From: Planctomycetota bacterium
GTDB taxonomy: Bacteria; Planctomycetota; B15-G4
Length of the DNA: 64,000 nucleotides
Reading direction: 5' to 3'
Assembly: GCA_020638905.1 (NCBI GenBank)
Contig: JACKHP010000014.1
Coordinates: 1 to 64,000, forward strand
Part shown: one piece after another, positions 1 through 8,032 of the stretch
How the letters are laid out: every line of letters begins with the position of its first letter
How positions within the stretch are numbered: the stretch's first letter is position 1
The notes under the pieces: generated by a model
The model's input: the letters and a program-made list of their open reading frames with translations, nothing else
The model's database searches: none
What the model was told of the DNA's origin: nothing
Translations under genes and position numbers: made by a program

Positions 1-601
1 CGACCTCCTCGGTCGACATGCGCTCCTCGATGCCGCGGTTCTCGAGCAGCATCTCGTCGGAGCAGGGGTACCAGCGGTAGACCAGCTCCTGGTCGTCGAT
101 GCGGTGCTCGAGCGACGAGAGGTCGAGGTCGCTCGGCGCCTTGCCCTTGTTCTCGGGCAGCGCCAGGAGGTCCGCGAGGCGCCCGACCTCCGTGTCCATG
201 ACGATGCCGTTGCGCGTGTCGTCCTCGAGGTTCTTCGGGTCGCGGAAGCCGTCCCACATCACGATGCGGAACTCGAGGCGGCCGACGCGCGAGACGAGAC
301 CCTTGACCGACTCGGCCTCCTCCTTGCTCGACCCCGGCAGCTCGACCAGGATCTCGCGCTCGCCCTGGCGCGTGATGTTCGACTCGCGGATGCCGTACGC
401 GTTGATGCGGTTGCGCAGCGTCTCGACGGTCGAGTTGATCATGTCGTCGAGCGTCGCCTTGTCGTAGTCGGGCGGCGGCTCGAGCTCGTAGCGCATGGTG
501 ACGCCACCGCGCAGGTCGAGACCCAGCACGAGGGGCTTGGCCCACATGCCGTAGATGGCGATGCCGAGGGCGAAGACGATCCAGGTCAGCCTGCTGGCCA
601 C
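1..601 (-). CDS. secD: Protein translocase subunit SecD, N-terminal part (runs off the window)
   Basis: SecD pairs with SecF in the inner membrane and uses the proton-motive force to help SecYEG-driven protein export. About 200 residues are visible. They start at a GTG (601) with a GGAG-type ribosome site about 9 bases upstream. The protein has a first membrane segment (residues 2-20), then the SecD hallmark LGLDLRGG, and then the start of the periplasmic P1 domain with the typical TVETLRNRINAYG and ILVELPGS stretches. The 3' end lies outside the window. It follows trmD and rplS on the same strand, with an 82-bp gap to rplS. The family call is secure; whether secF or a SecDF fusion follows cannot be seen. 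Confidence 0.93.
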   Translation of the reverse strand, partial: MASRLTWIVFALGIAIYGMWAKPLVLGLDLRGGVTMRYELEPPPDYDKATLDDMINSTVETLRNRINAYGIRESNITRQGEREILVELPGSSKEEAESVKGLVSRVGRLEFRIVMWDGFRDPKNLEDDTRNGIVMDTEVGRLADLLALPENKGKAPSDLDLSSLEHRIDDQELVYRWYPCSDEMLLENRGIEERMSTEEV

Positions 602-683
602 AGTGGCACTCCGGACGGGTTGCTGCCGATGAGGACGGACGGCGGTGCGGGCGCCCGCCGTCCGGGTCGAACGCGGGGACGGC

Positions 684-1100
684 TCAGGACGCGTCGTCGC
701 CCGAGGCCTTGCCCTCGCCGTCCTTGCGGACGGTGCGCTCGCGGATGCGAGCGGCCTTGCCGCTCTTGTCGCGCAGGTCGTACAGCTTGGCGCGCCGCAC
801 GTCGCCGTGACGCTTGACCTCGACGTCGGTCACGAGCGGCGAGTGGAAGGGGAACACGCGCTCGACGCCCTCGCCCTGCACCACGCGGCGCACGGTGAAG
901 GAGCGCCCGAGGCCGCGACCCTGGATGGCGATCACGTCGCCGATGAAGTTCTGGATGCGTTCGCGGTCTTCCTTGTTCTTGGCGCCCTTGGGGGCCGGTT
1001 CGCGGATCAGCACGGCCACCGAGACGTGGTCACCGACCTTGAACTCGGGGAGCTGGGACTTGGCGTACTTCGCCTCGATGGAATCGACGGGCGTGCTCAT
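684..1100 (-). CDS. rplS: 50S ribosomal protein L19
   Basis: L19 sits at the 30S-50S interface of the ribosome. The 138-residue product carries the family core (FKVGDHVSVAVLI, RIQNFIGDVIA, FTVRRVVQGEGVERVFPFHSP). It is about 20 residues longer than usual because of a charged C-terminal tail rich in Lys, Arg, Glu and Asp. The ATG at 1100 overlaps the trmD stop in an ATGA, so the two genes are translationally coupled in the order trmD-rplS that is conserved in many bacteria. A longer upstream reading frame exists but begins inside trmD and is not needed. Confidence 0.96.
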   Translation of the reverse strand: MSTPVDSIEAKYAKSQLPEFKVGDHVSVAVLIREPAPKGAKNKEDRERIQNFIGDVIAIQGRGLGRSFTVRRVVQGEGVERVFPFHSPLVTDVEVKRHGDVRRAKLYDLRDKSGKAARIRERTVRKDGEGKASGDDAS

Positions 1101-1801
1101 CGGAACTGCCTTTCCTGACGGGAGGACCTGCGCGCCGCCCACGCGGCGGTGCGGGTCTCGGCCTGGTCGCGACGCCAGGCCGCGATGCGTGCGTGATCGC
1201 CGCTGAGCAGCACGTCGGGTACGTCCCGATCGCGGAAGCTCGGCGGTCGCGTGTAGTGCGGGTGGTCGAGGAGGCCGTGGCTGAAGCTGTCCTGGTCGGC
1301 CGACTCCTCGTGGCCGAGGACGCCGGGCAGCAGGCGCGCCGAGGCTTCGATGACCGCCATCGCGGCGATCTCGCCCCCGGACATCACGAAGTCGCCCAGC
1401 GACAGCTCGATCCAGTCGAAGCCCTCGTGGATGCGCTCGTCGAAGCCTTCGTAGCGCCCGCACAGCAGGAGCAACTCGTCGCAGGACGAGAAGCGCCGCG
1501 CGTGGTCCTGGTCGAAGGTCTCGCCCTGCGGCGTGAGCAGCACGAGCGGCATCGCGTCGGCGTCGGCGGCGCGTGCGCGCACCGCCTCGACCGCGTCGAA
1601 CACGGGCTCGGGCTTGATCACCATGCCGGGACCTCCGCCGTACGGCCGGTCGTCGACGGTGCGGTGCTTGTCGGTGGTGAAGTCGCGGTAGTCGACCAGG
1701 TCGACCTCGAGCGCGCCCTTGTCGCGGGCGATGCCCACGATGCTCTCGTCGAGGAAGCCCTCGAAGAGGCGGGGGAAGAGCGTGAGCACCGTGACCTTCA
1801 C
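1097..1801 (-). CDS. trmD: tRNA (guanine-N1-)-methyltransferase TrmD
   Basis: TrmD methylates G37 of tRNAs reading CUN, CCN and CGG codons, using S-adenosylmethionine, and so prevents +1 frameshifting. The 234-residue length is normal. Visible signatures are the N-terminal VTLFPRLFEGFLDESIVG, the substrate loop YGGGPGMVIKPEPVF, and the trefoil-knot SAM site LLCGRYEGFDERI plus ELSLGDFVMSGGE. It is first in the trmD-rplS pair. The usual upstream partners rpsP and rimM are absent; instead there is a 247-bp divergent intergenic region shared with ribE. A tRNA-Pro(CGG) gene, a classical TrmD substrate type, lies elsewhere in the window. Confidence 0.97.
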   Translation of the reverse strand: MKVTVLTLFPRLFEGFLDESIVGIARDKGALEVDLVDYRDFTTDKHRTVDDRPYGGGPGMVIKPEPVFDAVEAVRARAADADAMPLVLLTPQGETFDQDHARRFSSCDELLLLCGRYEGFDERIHEGFDWIELSLGDFVMSGGEIAAMAVIEASARLLPGVLGHEESADQDSFSHGLLDHPHYTRPPSFRDRDVPDVLLSGDHARIAAWRRDQAETRTAAWAARRSSRQERQFR

Positions 1802-1935
1802 CGAAGCCGACTCCGGACGGGCGGACCGCGCGGCGAACCGCCGCGTCGACGCCCGCCCGGCCGCGTCAGGCGCGCTCGCGCCCCGGGCCGGGCCCGGGAC
1901 TTCGCGCGCCGCGTCGGCGACCGGAGGACGTGGTC

Positions 1936-1964
1936 TTAAACCCTCGAGGCAAGCCAGCTAGTGT
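1936..1964 (+). promoter_or_regulatory. Weak sigma70-like promoter candidate for ribE
   Basis: In the trmD/ribE divergent gap, TTAAAC (1936-1941) and TAGTGT (1959-1964) are spaced by 17 bases and lie about 85 bases before the ribE ATG. Each matches only three of six consensus bases, but this is the only A/T-rich spot in the gap. I do not see the conserved FMN-riboswitch core here. Confidence 0.22.
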
Positions 1965-2048
1965 AGATGTGGGGCCGGACAGGTCAAGGCTGCGGCTGGC
2001 GGGTCGCGCCGAGCGCCGCCCGGGCCTCCCTGACTCGGAGATCGCGGC

Positions 2049-2783
2049 ATGTTCACCGGAATCGTGGAGCGGGCCTGCCGGGTGCTGGCGGTCGAGCAGG
2101 CCGAGGGTCGCCGGCGGCTGCACGTCGACATGTCCCCGCTGCGCGCCCCGGCCGGCGAGGGCGCGGCGGGGGGACCTCCGGGCCCCGCGCCGGCCGGAGA
2201 GCCCTGGCCCGGCCCGCCCGGACCCGAGAGCGCCGCCGACGACGGCCTGCCGGCCGACGACGATCCCGCCCGGGCGCTGGTGGCCTTGGGCGACTCGGTG
2301 GCGGTGGCCGGAGTGTGCCTCACGGTCGCGGCGCTGGCAGGGGACGCGGCCGCCTTCGACGTGATCACCCAGACCCTCGCGGTCACGTCGCTCGGAGGCC
2401 TGGCGCCCGGGGCGCGCGTGAACGTCGAGCGCGCCCTGCGCTTCGGGGCGCGGCTCGACGGGCACCTCGTCCAGGGTCACGTCGAGCAGACGGGACGGGT
2501 CGTCTCGCGCGACGTCCAGCCGGGACAGACGTGGCTGGTGATCGACTGCGGCCGCGAGTTCGCCCGGCGCTGCCTGCCGAAGGGTTCGGTGACCGTCGAC
2601 GGCGTCAGCCTCACGCTGGCCGAGCTGCGCGACGACGGCTTCGCGGTGGGTCTCGTCCCGCACACGCTCGAGCGCACCACCCTCGGCGGGCTGGAGCCCG
2701 GCCAGCTCGTGAACCTCGAGGCCGACCTGGTGGGGCAGTGGGTGCTGCGGCACGTCGAGGCGCTGGGTCTCGCGCCGCGCTGA
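2049..2783 (+). CDS. ribE: Riboflavin synthase alpha chain with a Pro/Gly-rich insertion
   Basis: The enzyme dismutates two 6,7-dimethyl-8-ribityllumazines to riboflavin. Two lumazine-binding repeats are visible: the N-terminal half starts MFTGIVE and contains GDSVAVAGVCLTV and RFGARLDGHLVQGHV; the C-terminal half contains CLPKGSVTVDGVSLTLAEL and HTLERTTLG. At 244 residues it is about 30-45 longer than usual. The extra length is a low-complexity stretch of Pro, Gly, Ala and Asp at residues about 32-77, inserted in the first barrel before GDSVAV. The frame is open and keeps high third-position GC throughout, so it is not a sequencing frameshift. A GGAG ribosome site precedes the ATG. No other rib gene is adjacent. 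Confidence 0.95.
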   Translation: MFTGIVERACRVLAVEQAEGRRRLHVDMSPLRAPAGEGAAGGPPGPAPAGEPWPGPPGPESAADDGLPADDDPARALVALGDSVAVAGVCLTVAALAGDAAAFDVITQTLAVTSLGGLAPGARVNVERALRFGARLDGHLVQGHVEQTGRVVSRDVQPGQTWLVIDCGREFARRCLPKGSVTVDGVSLTLAELRDDGFAVGLVPHTLERTTLGGLEPGQLVNLEADLVGQWVLRHVEALGLAPR

Positions 2784-2816
2784 GGTCACGCGTCGCACCG
2801 CACGACGAGCGGCGCC

Positions 2817-2832
2817 GGACGCCCCGGCGTCC
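2817..2832. terminator. Short GC hairpin between convergent ribE and SDR genes
   Basis: GGACGCC and GGCGTCC form a 7-bp inverted repeat with a 2-base centre in the 50-bp gap between two convergent stop codons. No U-tract follows on either strand. The position suggests a bidirectional 3'-end structure, but factor-independent termination is uncertain. Confidence 0.4.
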
Positions 2833-2833
2833 G

Positions 2834-3718
2834 TCAGCTCGGGAAGGTGGAGCCGAGTCCCTCGGCCAGGCCACGCGGGGCGAACCCCAGGTCGGTCCGG
2901 GCGGCCGAGCTGTCGACCGCGTGGTCGGACGTGTGGAACGCGAGCACGCCCAGCGGCCCACGCTTGCCGGCCAGGGCCAGGCCGCGTGCCAGCAGCGCGA
3001 AGAGCGGCAGCGGGATGGCGCGGATCGCGGCCCGTCCACCGCTGGCGTCGCGCACGGCCTCGCGGTAGGCACGCACCGAGACGGGCTCGGCGCCGCCGAG
3101 GCGATACGTGCGGCCGACGGCCACGTCGCGCTCGGCGGCCGCGACCGCCGCCGCCGCGACGTCGTCCACGAACACCGGCTGGATGCGGACCCGCCCGCCG
3201 GCGGGCAGCCACTGGCTGCCGGAGCGCATGCGCTCGACGAGCGTCTGCGTGTTCGCCGCGTCGCCGGGTCCGTAGATGAGCGTCGGACGCAACACCACCG
3301 CCGGCACGCCGGACGCGCGCACGACCTCCTCGGCGGCCAGCTTGCTCTCGCTGTACGGCGTCGACGGCGTGTCCTCGGCCGCGAAGCTCGAGACGAACAC
3401 GAGCTTCGTCCCGCCGCGCGCGGCGAGCACGGAGCACAGCAGGGCGGTGGCGTCGACGTTCACCGCCACCAGGTCGGGGGCGTCGTTGGCGATCACCGCG
3501 GCCGCGTGCACGAGCGCGTCGGGACGCTGGGCCGCGAGCACGGCCTCGAGCGAGGCGCGCTGGCGCAGGTCGCAGCCCACGGCGTCGACGCCCGGAGGCA
3601 GGTCGCGCACCGACTCGGGACGCCGGCTCGTGACCGCGGCGGTGTGGCCCGCGGCCAGGGCGCCGGCCACGATGCGGCGTCCCAGGAAGCCGGCGCCGCC
3701 GGTGACGAGGATCTTCAT
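2834..3718 (-). CDS. NAD-dependent epimerase/dehydratase (extended SDR)
   Basis: A 294-residue Rossmann-fold oxidoreductase of the extended or atypical SDR class. The nucleotide loop is at the N-terminus (VTGGAGFLGRRIV, a GxxGxxG motif). The catalytic Tyr-Lys pair appears as YSESK near residue 124, followed by the substrate-side stretch RPTLIYGPGD. The domain order resembles the NDUFA9-like and 3-beta-HSD-like epimerases that act on nucleotide sugars or isoprenoids. It is divergent from the glycosyltransferase genes at 3930, which weakly suggests a role in surface glycan or quinone metabolism. The substrate cannot be read from sequence. Confidence 0.85.
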   Translation of the reverse strand: MKILVTGGAGFLGRRIVAGALAAGHTAAVTSRRPESVRDLPPGVDAVGCDLRQRASLEAVLAAQRPDALVHAAAVIANDAPDLVAVNVDATALLCSVLAARGGTKLVFVSSFAAEDTPSTPYSESKLAAEEVVRASGVPAVVLRPTLIYGPGDAANTQTLVERMRSGSQWLPAGGRVRIQPVFVDDVAAAAVAAAERDVAVGRTYRLGGAEPVSVRAYREAVRDASGGRAAIRAIPLPLFALLARGLALAGKRGPLGVLAFHTSDHAVDSSAARTDLGFAPRGLAEGLGSTFPS

Positions 3719-3929
3719 CGGGGACTCGCGGTCTGCCGAAGGAGGTGGACGGACAGGCCGGCCGGCTCGCGCGCTTCCTCCGTGGGGGACGCGCTGCTAG
3801 CCTGCCGGATCCTCCGCAGAGCGTATCAACCCGGGACGGCCCTCCGGCGCGCGCGGCGAGCCCGTGCCTGCGCCGGACGCGACGTGCCGCGGTCCCGTGC
3901 TCCCCGTCCCGCTCAGAGGTCCGATCTCC

Positions 3930-5093
3930 TTGCGCGTCCTGCAGGTCATGGAGTGCACCATCGGCGGCACGCGGCGCCACCTGCGCGATCTCGTGTTCGG
4001 GCTGCACCGGCGGGGCGTGTCGGTCGAGGTCGTGGCCGCGGCGCTGCGCGAGCCGCGCATGCGCGACGACATGCGCCGGATGCGCGCGGCGGGCATCACG
4101 GTGCACGAGATCCCGATGGTGCGGCCGATCCGTCCGCTGACCGACCTGCGCCACGGGCTGCGACTGGCGCGCGTGCTGTGCGATCGGGGCTTCGACGTGA
4201 TCCACACGCACAGCAGCAAGGCCGGCGCGCTGGGACGCGGCTTCGGCGCGCTGCTCTCGGGCGCGGTGCGGGTCCACACGCCGCACACGTACGCCTTCTC
4301 GTTCGACGGCGGCCACGGCCAGGGCGGCGAGCCGGCCGGGCCGCCGGGCCTGATCCTGGCCACCGAGCGCATCCTGGGACGGGTCACGCATCGGCTCGTG
4401 CACGTCTCGGCGGCCGAGCTCGAGGAGGGCCAGGCGCTGGGCGTCATCCCGCGGGCGCGGGCGCGGGTCGTGCCGAACGGTGTCGACCCGGCGGCGTTCG
4501 GAGACCCGTCCGGGGGCGAGGCCGTGCGCGCCGAGCTGGGCATCCCGGCCGACGCGCCGCTCGTGGGGACGGTCGGCCTGCTCAACGACGCGAAGGGCCA
4601 CGACCTGCTGCTGGACGCGCTCGCGCGGCTGCCCGACGGCGTCCACCTGATGATCGTCGGGATGGGCGAGCGCGAGCCCGACCTGCGCGCCCAGGCCGAG
4701 CGCCTCGGGATCTCGGCGCGGATGCACATCACGGGCTGGCGCGATGACGTGCTGGCCTGCTACGACGCGATGGACGTCTTCGTGCTCTCGTCCCGCTGGG
4801 AGGGCTTGAGCTACGCGTTGCTCGAGGCGATGGCCAGCGGACGACCCTGCGTGTCCACCGACGTGAACGGATCGCGCGAAGCCCTGCTCGACGGCGAGCT
4901 GCCGCCGGGCGGCGTGGTGGTGCAGCGGCTCGACGTCGAGTCGCTGGCGTCCGCGGTGCGCGACCTGCTGACCGATGCACCGGGCCGCGCGGCGCTGGGG
5001 GAGGCCGCGCGCGAGCGAGTGGCGGCGCGTTTCACCGTCGACGCGATGGTCGACGCCACGATCGCGGTCTACGACGAGGTGCTGCGGCGATGA
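3930..5093 (+). CDS. GT4 family glycosyltransferase
   Basis: A GT-B fold retaining glycosyltransferase of about 387 residues. The N-terminal acceptor domain begins RVLQVMECTIGGTRRHL and includes VIHTHSSKAGALGRG, typical of EpsD/EpsF-like enzymes of exopolysaccharide or capsule synthesis. The C-terminal donor domain has the LVGTVGLLNDAKGHDLL stretch and the EX7E element within RWEGLSYALLEAMASG. A TTG start at 3930 with an AGAGG site upstream fits the first beta strand best; a GTG at 3864 would add 22 non-conserved residues. Its stop overlaps the next glycosyltransferase start (ATGA), so both are made together. Donor and acceptor are unknown. Confidence 0.88.
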   Translation: MRVLQVMECTIGGTRRHLRDLVFGLHRRGVSVEVVAAALREPRMRDDMRRMRAAGITVHEIPMVRPIRPLTDLRHGLRLARVLCDRGFDVIHTHSSKAGALGRGFGALLSGAVRVHTPHTYAFSFDGGHGQGGEPAGPPGLILATERILGRVTHRLVHVSAAELEEGQALGVIPRARARVVPNGVDPAAFGDPSGGEAVRAELGIPADAPLVGTVGLLNDAKGHDLLLDALARLPDGVHLMIVGMGEREPDLRAQAERLGISARMHITGWRDDVLACYDAMDVFVLSSRWEGLSYALLEAMASGRPCVSTDVNGSREALLDGELPPGGVVVQRLDVESLASAVRDLLTDAPGRAALGEAARERVAARFTVDAMVDATIAVYDEVLRR

Positions 5094-6292
5094 GCGCGCT
5101 CCCCAGGCGTCCGCGGCCCGGCGCGGGCGAGGTCGATCCGACGCGTCTGCGCATCGTGCACGTGATCACGACGCTGGGCGTGGGCGGCGCCGAGAAGCAC
5201 CTGCTCTGGCTGGGCGAGGGACAGCGCAGAGCCGGGCACGAGGTGCACGTCGTGTACCTCAAGGGCAAGGGCGAGCTGGTGCAGGAGTTCCTCGACCGCG
5301 GCGTCCAGCCCCATCGCGTCCCGATGGAGGGGCTGCTGCGCGCGCCGGCGGCGCTGCTCGCGCTCACGCGGCTGCTGCGACGGCTGCGTCCCGACGTGGT
5401 GCACACGCACCTGCTCAAGGCGGACGCGGTGGGCAGCGTGGCGGCGCGTCGGGCGCGGGCGCCGAGCGTGATCTCGAGCAAGCACAACGACGAGCGCGCG
5501 CTGCTCAGGCCGGCGGTGGGCGTCGTCCATGGGCTGCTCATGCGTCGCGTCGACAGGGTCGTGGCGCTCTCCGACCACGTGGCGCGCTTCGTCGCCGAAC
5601 ACGGACGCGTGCCGCCCGACCGCATCCGGCGCATCTACTACGGCGTCGACGCGACGCAGCTCGTGGGACGTCGCACGCGCGCGCAGGTGCGCGCCGAGCT
5701 GGGACTCTCCGAGCAGCAGAAGGTGCTCGTGTGCGTCGGACGCCTCGCGCCCCAGAAGGACCATCCCACGCTGCTGGCGGCCATGGCGAAGCTGCCGGCC
5801 GACGTGCGCCTGCTCGTCGTGGGAGGCGATCCGTTCGGCGACGGCGAGGCGCGCCTCGCCACGCTCGCGGCGCAGCTCGGCGTGAGCGAACGCGTGCACT
5901 TCCTGGGGATCCGGCACGACGTGCCCGACCTGCTCACGGCCTCCGACCTGTTCGTGCTGCCCTCGCTCTGGGAGGGGCTGGGCCTGGTCTTCCTCGAGGC
6001 CATGGCGGTGGCGCTGCCGATCGTGGCGAGCAACGTCTCGGCCATTCCCGAGGTGGTCGAGGACGGCGTCTCGGGCTGGCTCGTGCCGCCCGGCGACCCC
6101 GACGCGCTCGCGGGCGCGGTGCAGCGTGCGCTCGGCGATCCGGCCGCGCGTCACGCCGCCGGACTCGCGGGGCACATGCGCCTGCTCGAGCGCTTCGCGC
6201 TGCCGCGCATGATCGACGAGACGCTGAGCCTGTACCGCGACGTCCTGTGGGAGCGGCAGCTCGCGCGGGCCGACCGCGGGAGGGACGCATGA
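5090..6292 (+). CDS. GT4 family glycosyltransferase
   Basis: A second GT-B retaining glycosyltransferase (400 residues), translationally coupled to its neighbours on both sides by ATGA overlaps. The N-terminal half has RIVHVITTLGVGGAEKHLL and PDVVHTHLLKADAVGS. The donor half has VLVCVGRLAPQKDHPTLL and the EX7E motif inside LWEGLGLVFLEAMAVALP. It is only distantly similar to the preceding enzyme, so the pair probably adds two successive sugars rather than being a recent duplication. With the following phosphatase it forms a three-gene surface-polysaccharide operon. Confidence 0.89.
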   Translation: MSALPRRPRPGAGEVDPTRLRIVHVITTLGVGGAEKHLLWLGEGQRRAGHEVHVVYLKGKGELVQEFLDRGVQPHRVPMEGLLRAPAALLALTRLLRRLRPDVVHTHLLKADAVGSVAARRARAPSVISSKHNDERALLRPAVGVVHGLLMRRVDRVVALSDHVARFVAEHGRVPPDRIRRIYYGVDATQLVGRRTRAQVRAELGLSEQQKVLVCVGRLAPQKDHPTLLAAMAKLPADVRLLVVGGDPFGDGEARLATLAAQLGVSERVHFLGIRHDVPDLLTASDLFVLPSLWEGLGLVFLEAMAVALPIVASNVSAIPEVVEDGVSGWLVPPGDPDALAGAVQRALGDPAARHAAGLAGHMRLLERFALPRMIDETLSLYRDVLWERQLARADRGRDA

Positions 6293-6780
6293 GCGTGCGC
6301 GTGGTGACCGTCGTCTGCACGGGCAACATCTGCCGCTCGCCGATGGGCGCGGCGTTCCTCGCGGCGCGGCTCGAGCAGCTCGGCGTGCGCGACGTGCTCG
6401 TGCGCTCGGCGGGCACGTGCGCGATGAACGGTGCACCCGCCCTGGGGGAGTCGCTGCGCGCCGCGGCCGCCCTGGGCTGCGACCTCTCGCGGCATCGTTC
6501 GACCGAACTCGACGGCGTCCTGGCGCGCGAATCGCACCTGCTGCTGTGCGCCACGGGCGAGCACCGCGCGCACGTGCTCGAGTGCTGGCCCGACATCGAA
6601 CCGCGCCGCGTGCGCCTCTTCAACGAGGCCATCGCCGACGACGCACCGGTCGACGTCGGCGATCCCTACGGCTGGGACGAGGCGGTCTTCGCGCGCTCGG
6701 CACGCCTCATCCGCCGGGCGATGGCGGCCTGGGCCGAGCGCCTCGCCGCGGGGCACGAGCTCGACCCGTCGCCGGCCTGA
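6289..6780 (+). CDS. Low-molecular-weight protein-tyrosine phosphatase
   Basis: A 163-residue LMW-PTP. The phosphate-binding loop CTGNICRS (C-x5-R-S) is at residues 10-17, and the general-acid DP loop appears near the C-terminus in VGDPYGWDEAVF. In Gram-negative exopolysaccharide clusters such enzymes (Wzb/Etp type) dephosphorylate the polymerization-controlling tyrosine kinase. A matching kinase is not in the window. The gene is coupled by ATGA to the upstream glycosyltransferase, which supports a polysaccharide-control role; arsenate reductase activity is a less likely alternative. Confidence 0.9.
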   Translation: MSVRVVTVVCTGNICRSPMGAAFLAARLEQLGVRDVLVRSAGTCAMNGAPALGESLRAAAALGCDLSRHRSTELDGVLARESHLLLCATGEHRAHVLECWPDIEPRRVRLFNEAIADDAPVDVGDPYGWDEAVFARSARLIRRAMAAWAERLAAGHELDPSPA

Positions 6781-6823
6781 TCGCCCCCGCATCGCCCCGC
6801 CCCTCCCTCCGGACACCTCGCCC

Positions 6824-7735
6824 TTGGACCGCTCGACCCGTCTGCTGCTCGTGGCGGTGCAGGTCTGCTTCGGCGTCTTCCCGCTGCTGGGCAAGGTCGC
6901 CATGGGCCCGGGCGGGCTGCAGCCGCGCGCGCTGCTCGTCTGGCGCCTGCTCGTCGGGACGACGGTGCTGATGGCCATCGCCGTCGCGCGTCATCGACGC
7001 GCGGCGTTGCCGTCCGCGCGCGACCTGGCCGCGCTGTTCGGACTCTCGATCCTGGGCGTGACGCTGAACCAGCTGCTGTTCCTCGAGGGTCTCTCGCGCT
7101 CGACGGCGGTCAACGCGGGCCTGCTCATGACGGTCATCCCCGTGGCCACGCTGGCGTTGGCGGCGCTGTTCGGGAAGGAACGCCTCACGCTGCCGCGCGT
7201 GCTCGGCATCGCGCTCTCGGTGACCGGCGTGGCGTGGCTCTTCCTGCATCGCGGCGCGGCGGTGGGTGCGGCGGACACGTCGTTCGGCGACCTGCTCATG
7301 ACCACGAACGCCGTGAGCTACTCGGCCTACCTCGTGCTCGCCAAGCCGTTGCTCGCGCGCCTGCCGCGGCTCGTGGTGATCGCCTGGGTGTTCGCCTTCG
7401 GTGCGCTCACCGCGCCGTGGTTCGCGTTGGACGTCGACTGGGCGCCGGCGAGCACGAGCGCGACGCAGTGGGCCGCGGTGGTGGGAGTGGTCCTGCTGCC
7501 GACGATCCTGGCCTACCTGGGGAACATCGTGGTGCTGGCGCGCACGCATGCTTCGACCACGGCGGCCTACGTGGTGTTGCAGCCCTTCGTGGCGGCGGGA
7601 CTGGGCATGGCGGTGCTGGGCGAGCGCCCCGAGCCGGCGTTGGCGGTGACGGCCGTGTGCGTGATCGGCGGCCTGTGGCTCGTGTCGATCGCGGGACGCC
7701 GGGCGGCCGCGCGCGCGGCCGCCGCGGCGCGCTGA
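6824..7735 (+). CDS. EamA/DMT-family transporter
   Basis: An integral membrane protein of about 303 residues with ten predicted helices arranged as two EamA repeats. The first repeat opens with LLLVAVQVCFGVFPLLGK and includes ALLVWRLLVGTTVLM and FLEGLSRSTAVNAGLL. The second has DLLMTTNAVSYSAYLVLAK and ASTTAAYVVLQPFVAAGLG. Members of this drug/metabolite superfamily export amino acids, metabolites or act as general permeases; the substrate is unknown. No ATG lies near the first helix; TTG at 6824 is the best start, 43 bases after the phosphatase gene. The C-terminus is Ala/Arg-rich. Confidence 0.87.
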   Translation: MDRSTRLLLVAVQVCFGVFPLLGKVAMGPGGLQPRALLVWRLLVGTTVLMAIAVARHRRAALPSARDLAALFGLSILGVTLNQLLFLEGLSRSTAVNAGLLMTVIPVATLALAALFGKERLTLPRVLGIALSVTGVAWLFLHRGAAVGAADTSFGDLLMTTNAVSYSAYLVLAKPLLARLPRLVVIAWVFAFGALTAPWFALDVDWAPASTSATQWAAVVGVVLLPTILAYLGNIVVLARTHASTTAAYVVLQPFVAAGLGMAVLGERPEPALAVTAVCVIGGLWLVSIAGRRAAARAAAAAR

Positions 7736-8032
7736 CCGCCGGCGCGGGAGGCGCGAGCGGGACCGCGACGGGAGCTGCGTCCGCCGGCGCGAGGCGCGCG
7801 CGACGCTGCGAATCGCTGGCGTCGCCGTGCGCCGTCCGGTAGAACACCGGATTCCCGGGTCCGCACGAACGACGGACTCCGCGACGCGCAACCTCGGCGT
7901 CGCGGCGCTCCGCGCGCGTCGCGCGGTCCGGGGCGGCGACGATCGTGCCCCGCGCGGTCCGAGCCGCACGATCCGCGAGGGCGCGCGCTGCGTCCCGATC
8001 GAGTCCTTTTCCTCCGTCCCCGAGTCCGCCCG

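Noticed and set aside
1802..2048. FMN riboswitch upstream of ribE
   Set aside because: I do not find the conserved core segments of the RFN element in this gap; only weak promoter-like hexamers are seen.
1866..4727. Very long minus-strand open frame opposite ribE, the SDR gene and the glycosyltransferase gene
   Set aside because: It runs antisense to clearly recognised genes, is extremely rich in Arg, Ala, Gly and His, and has no domain. Long antisense frames are expected at 70% GC because stop codons are rare.
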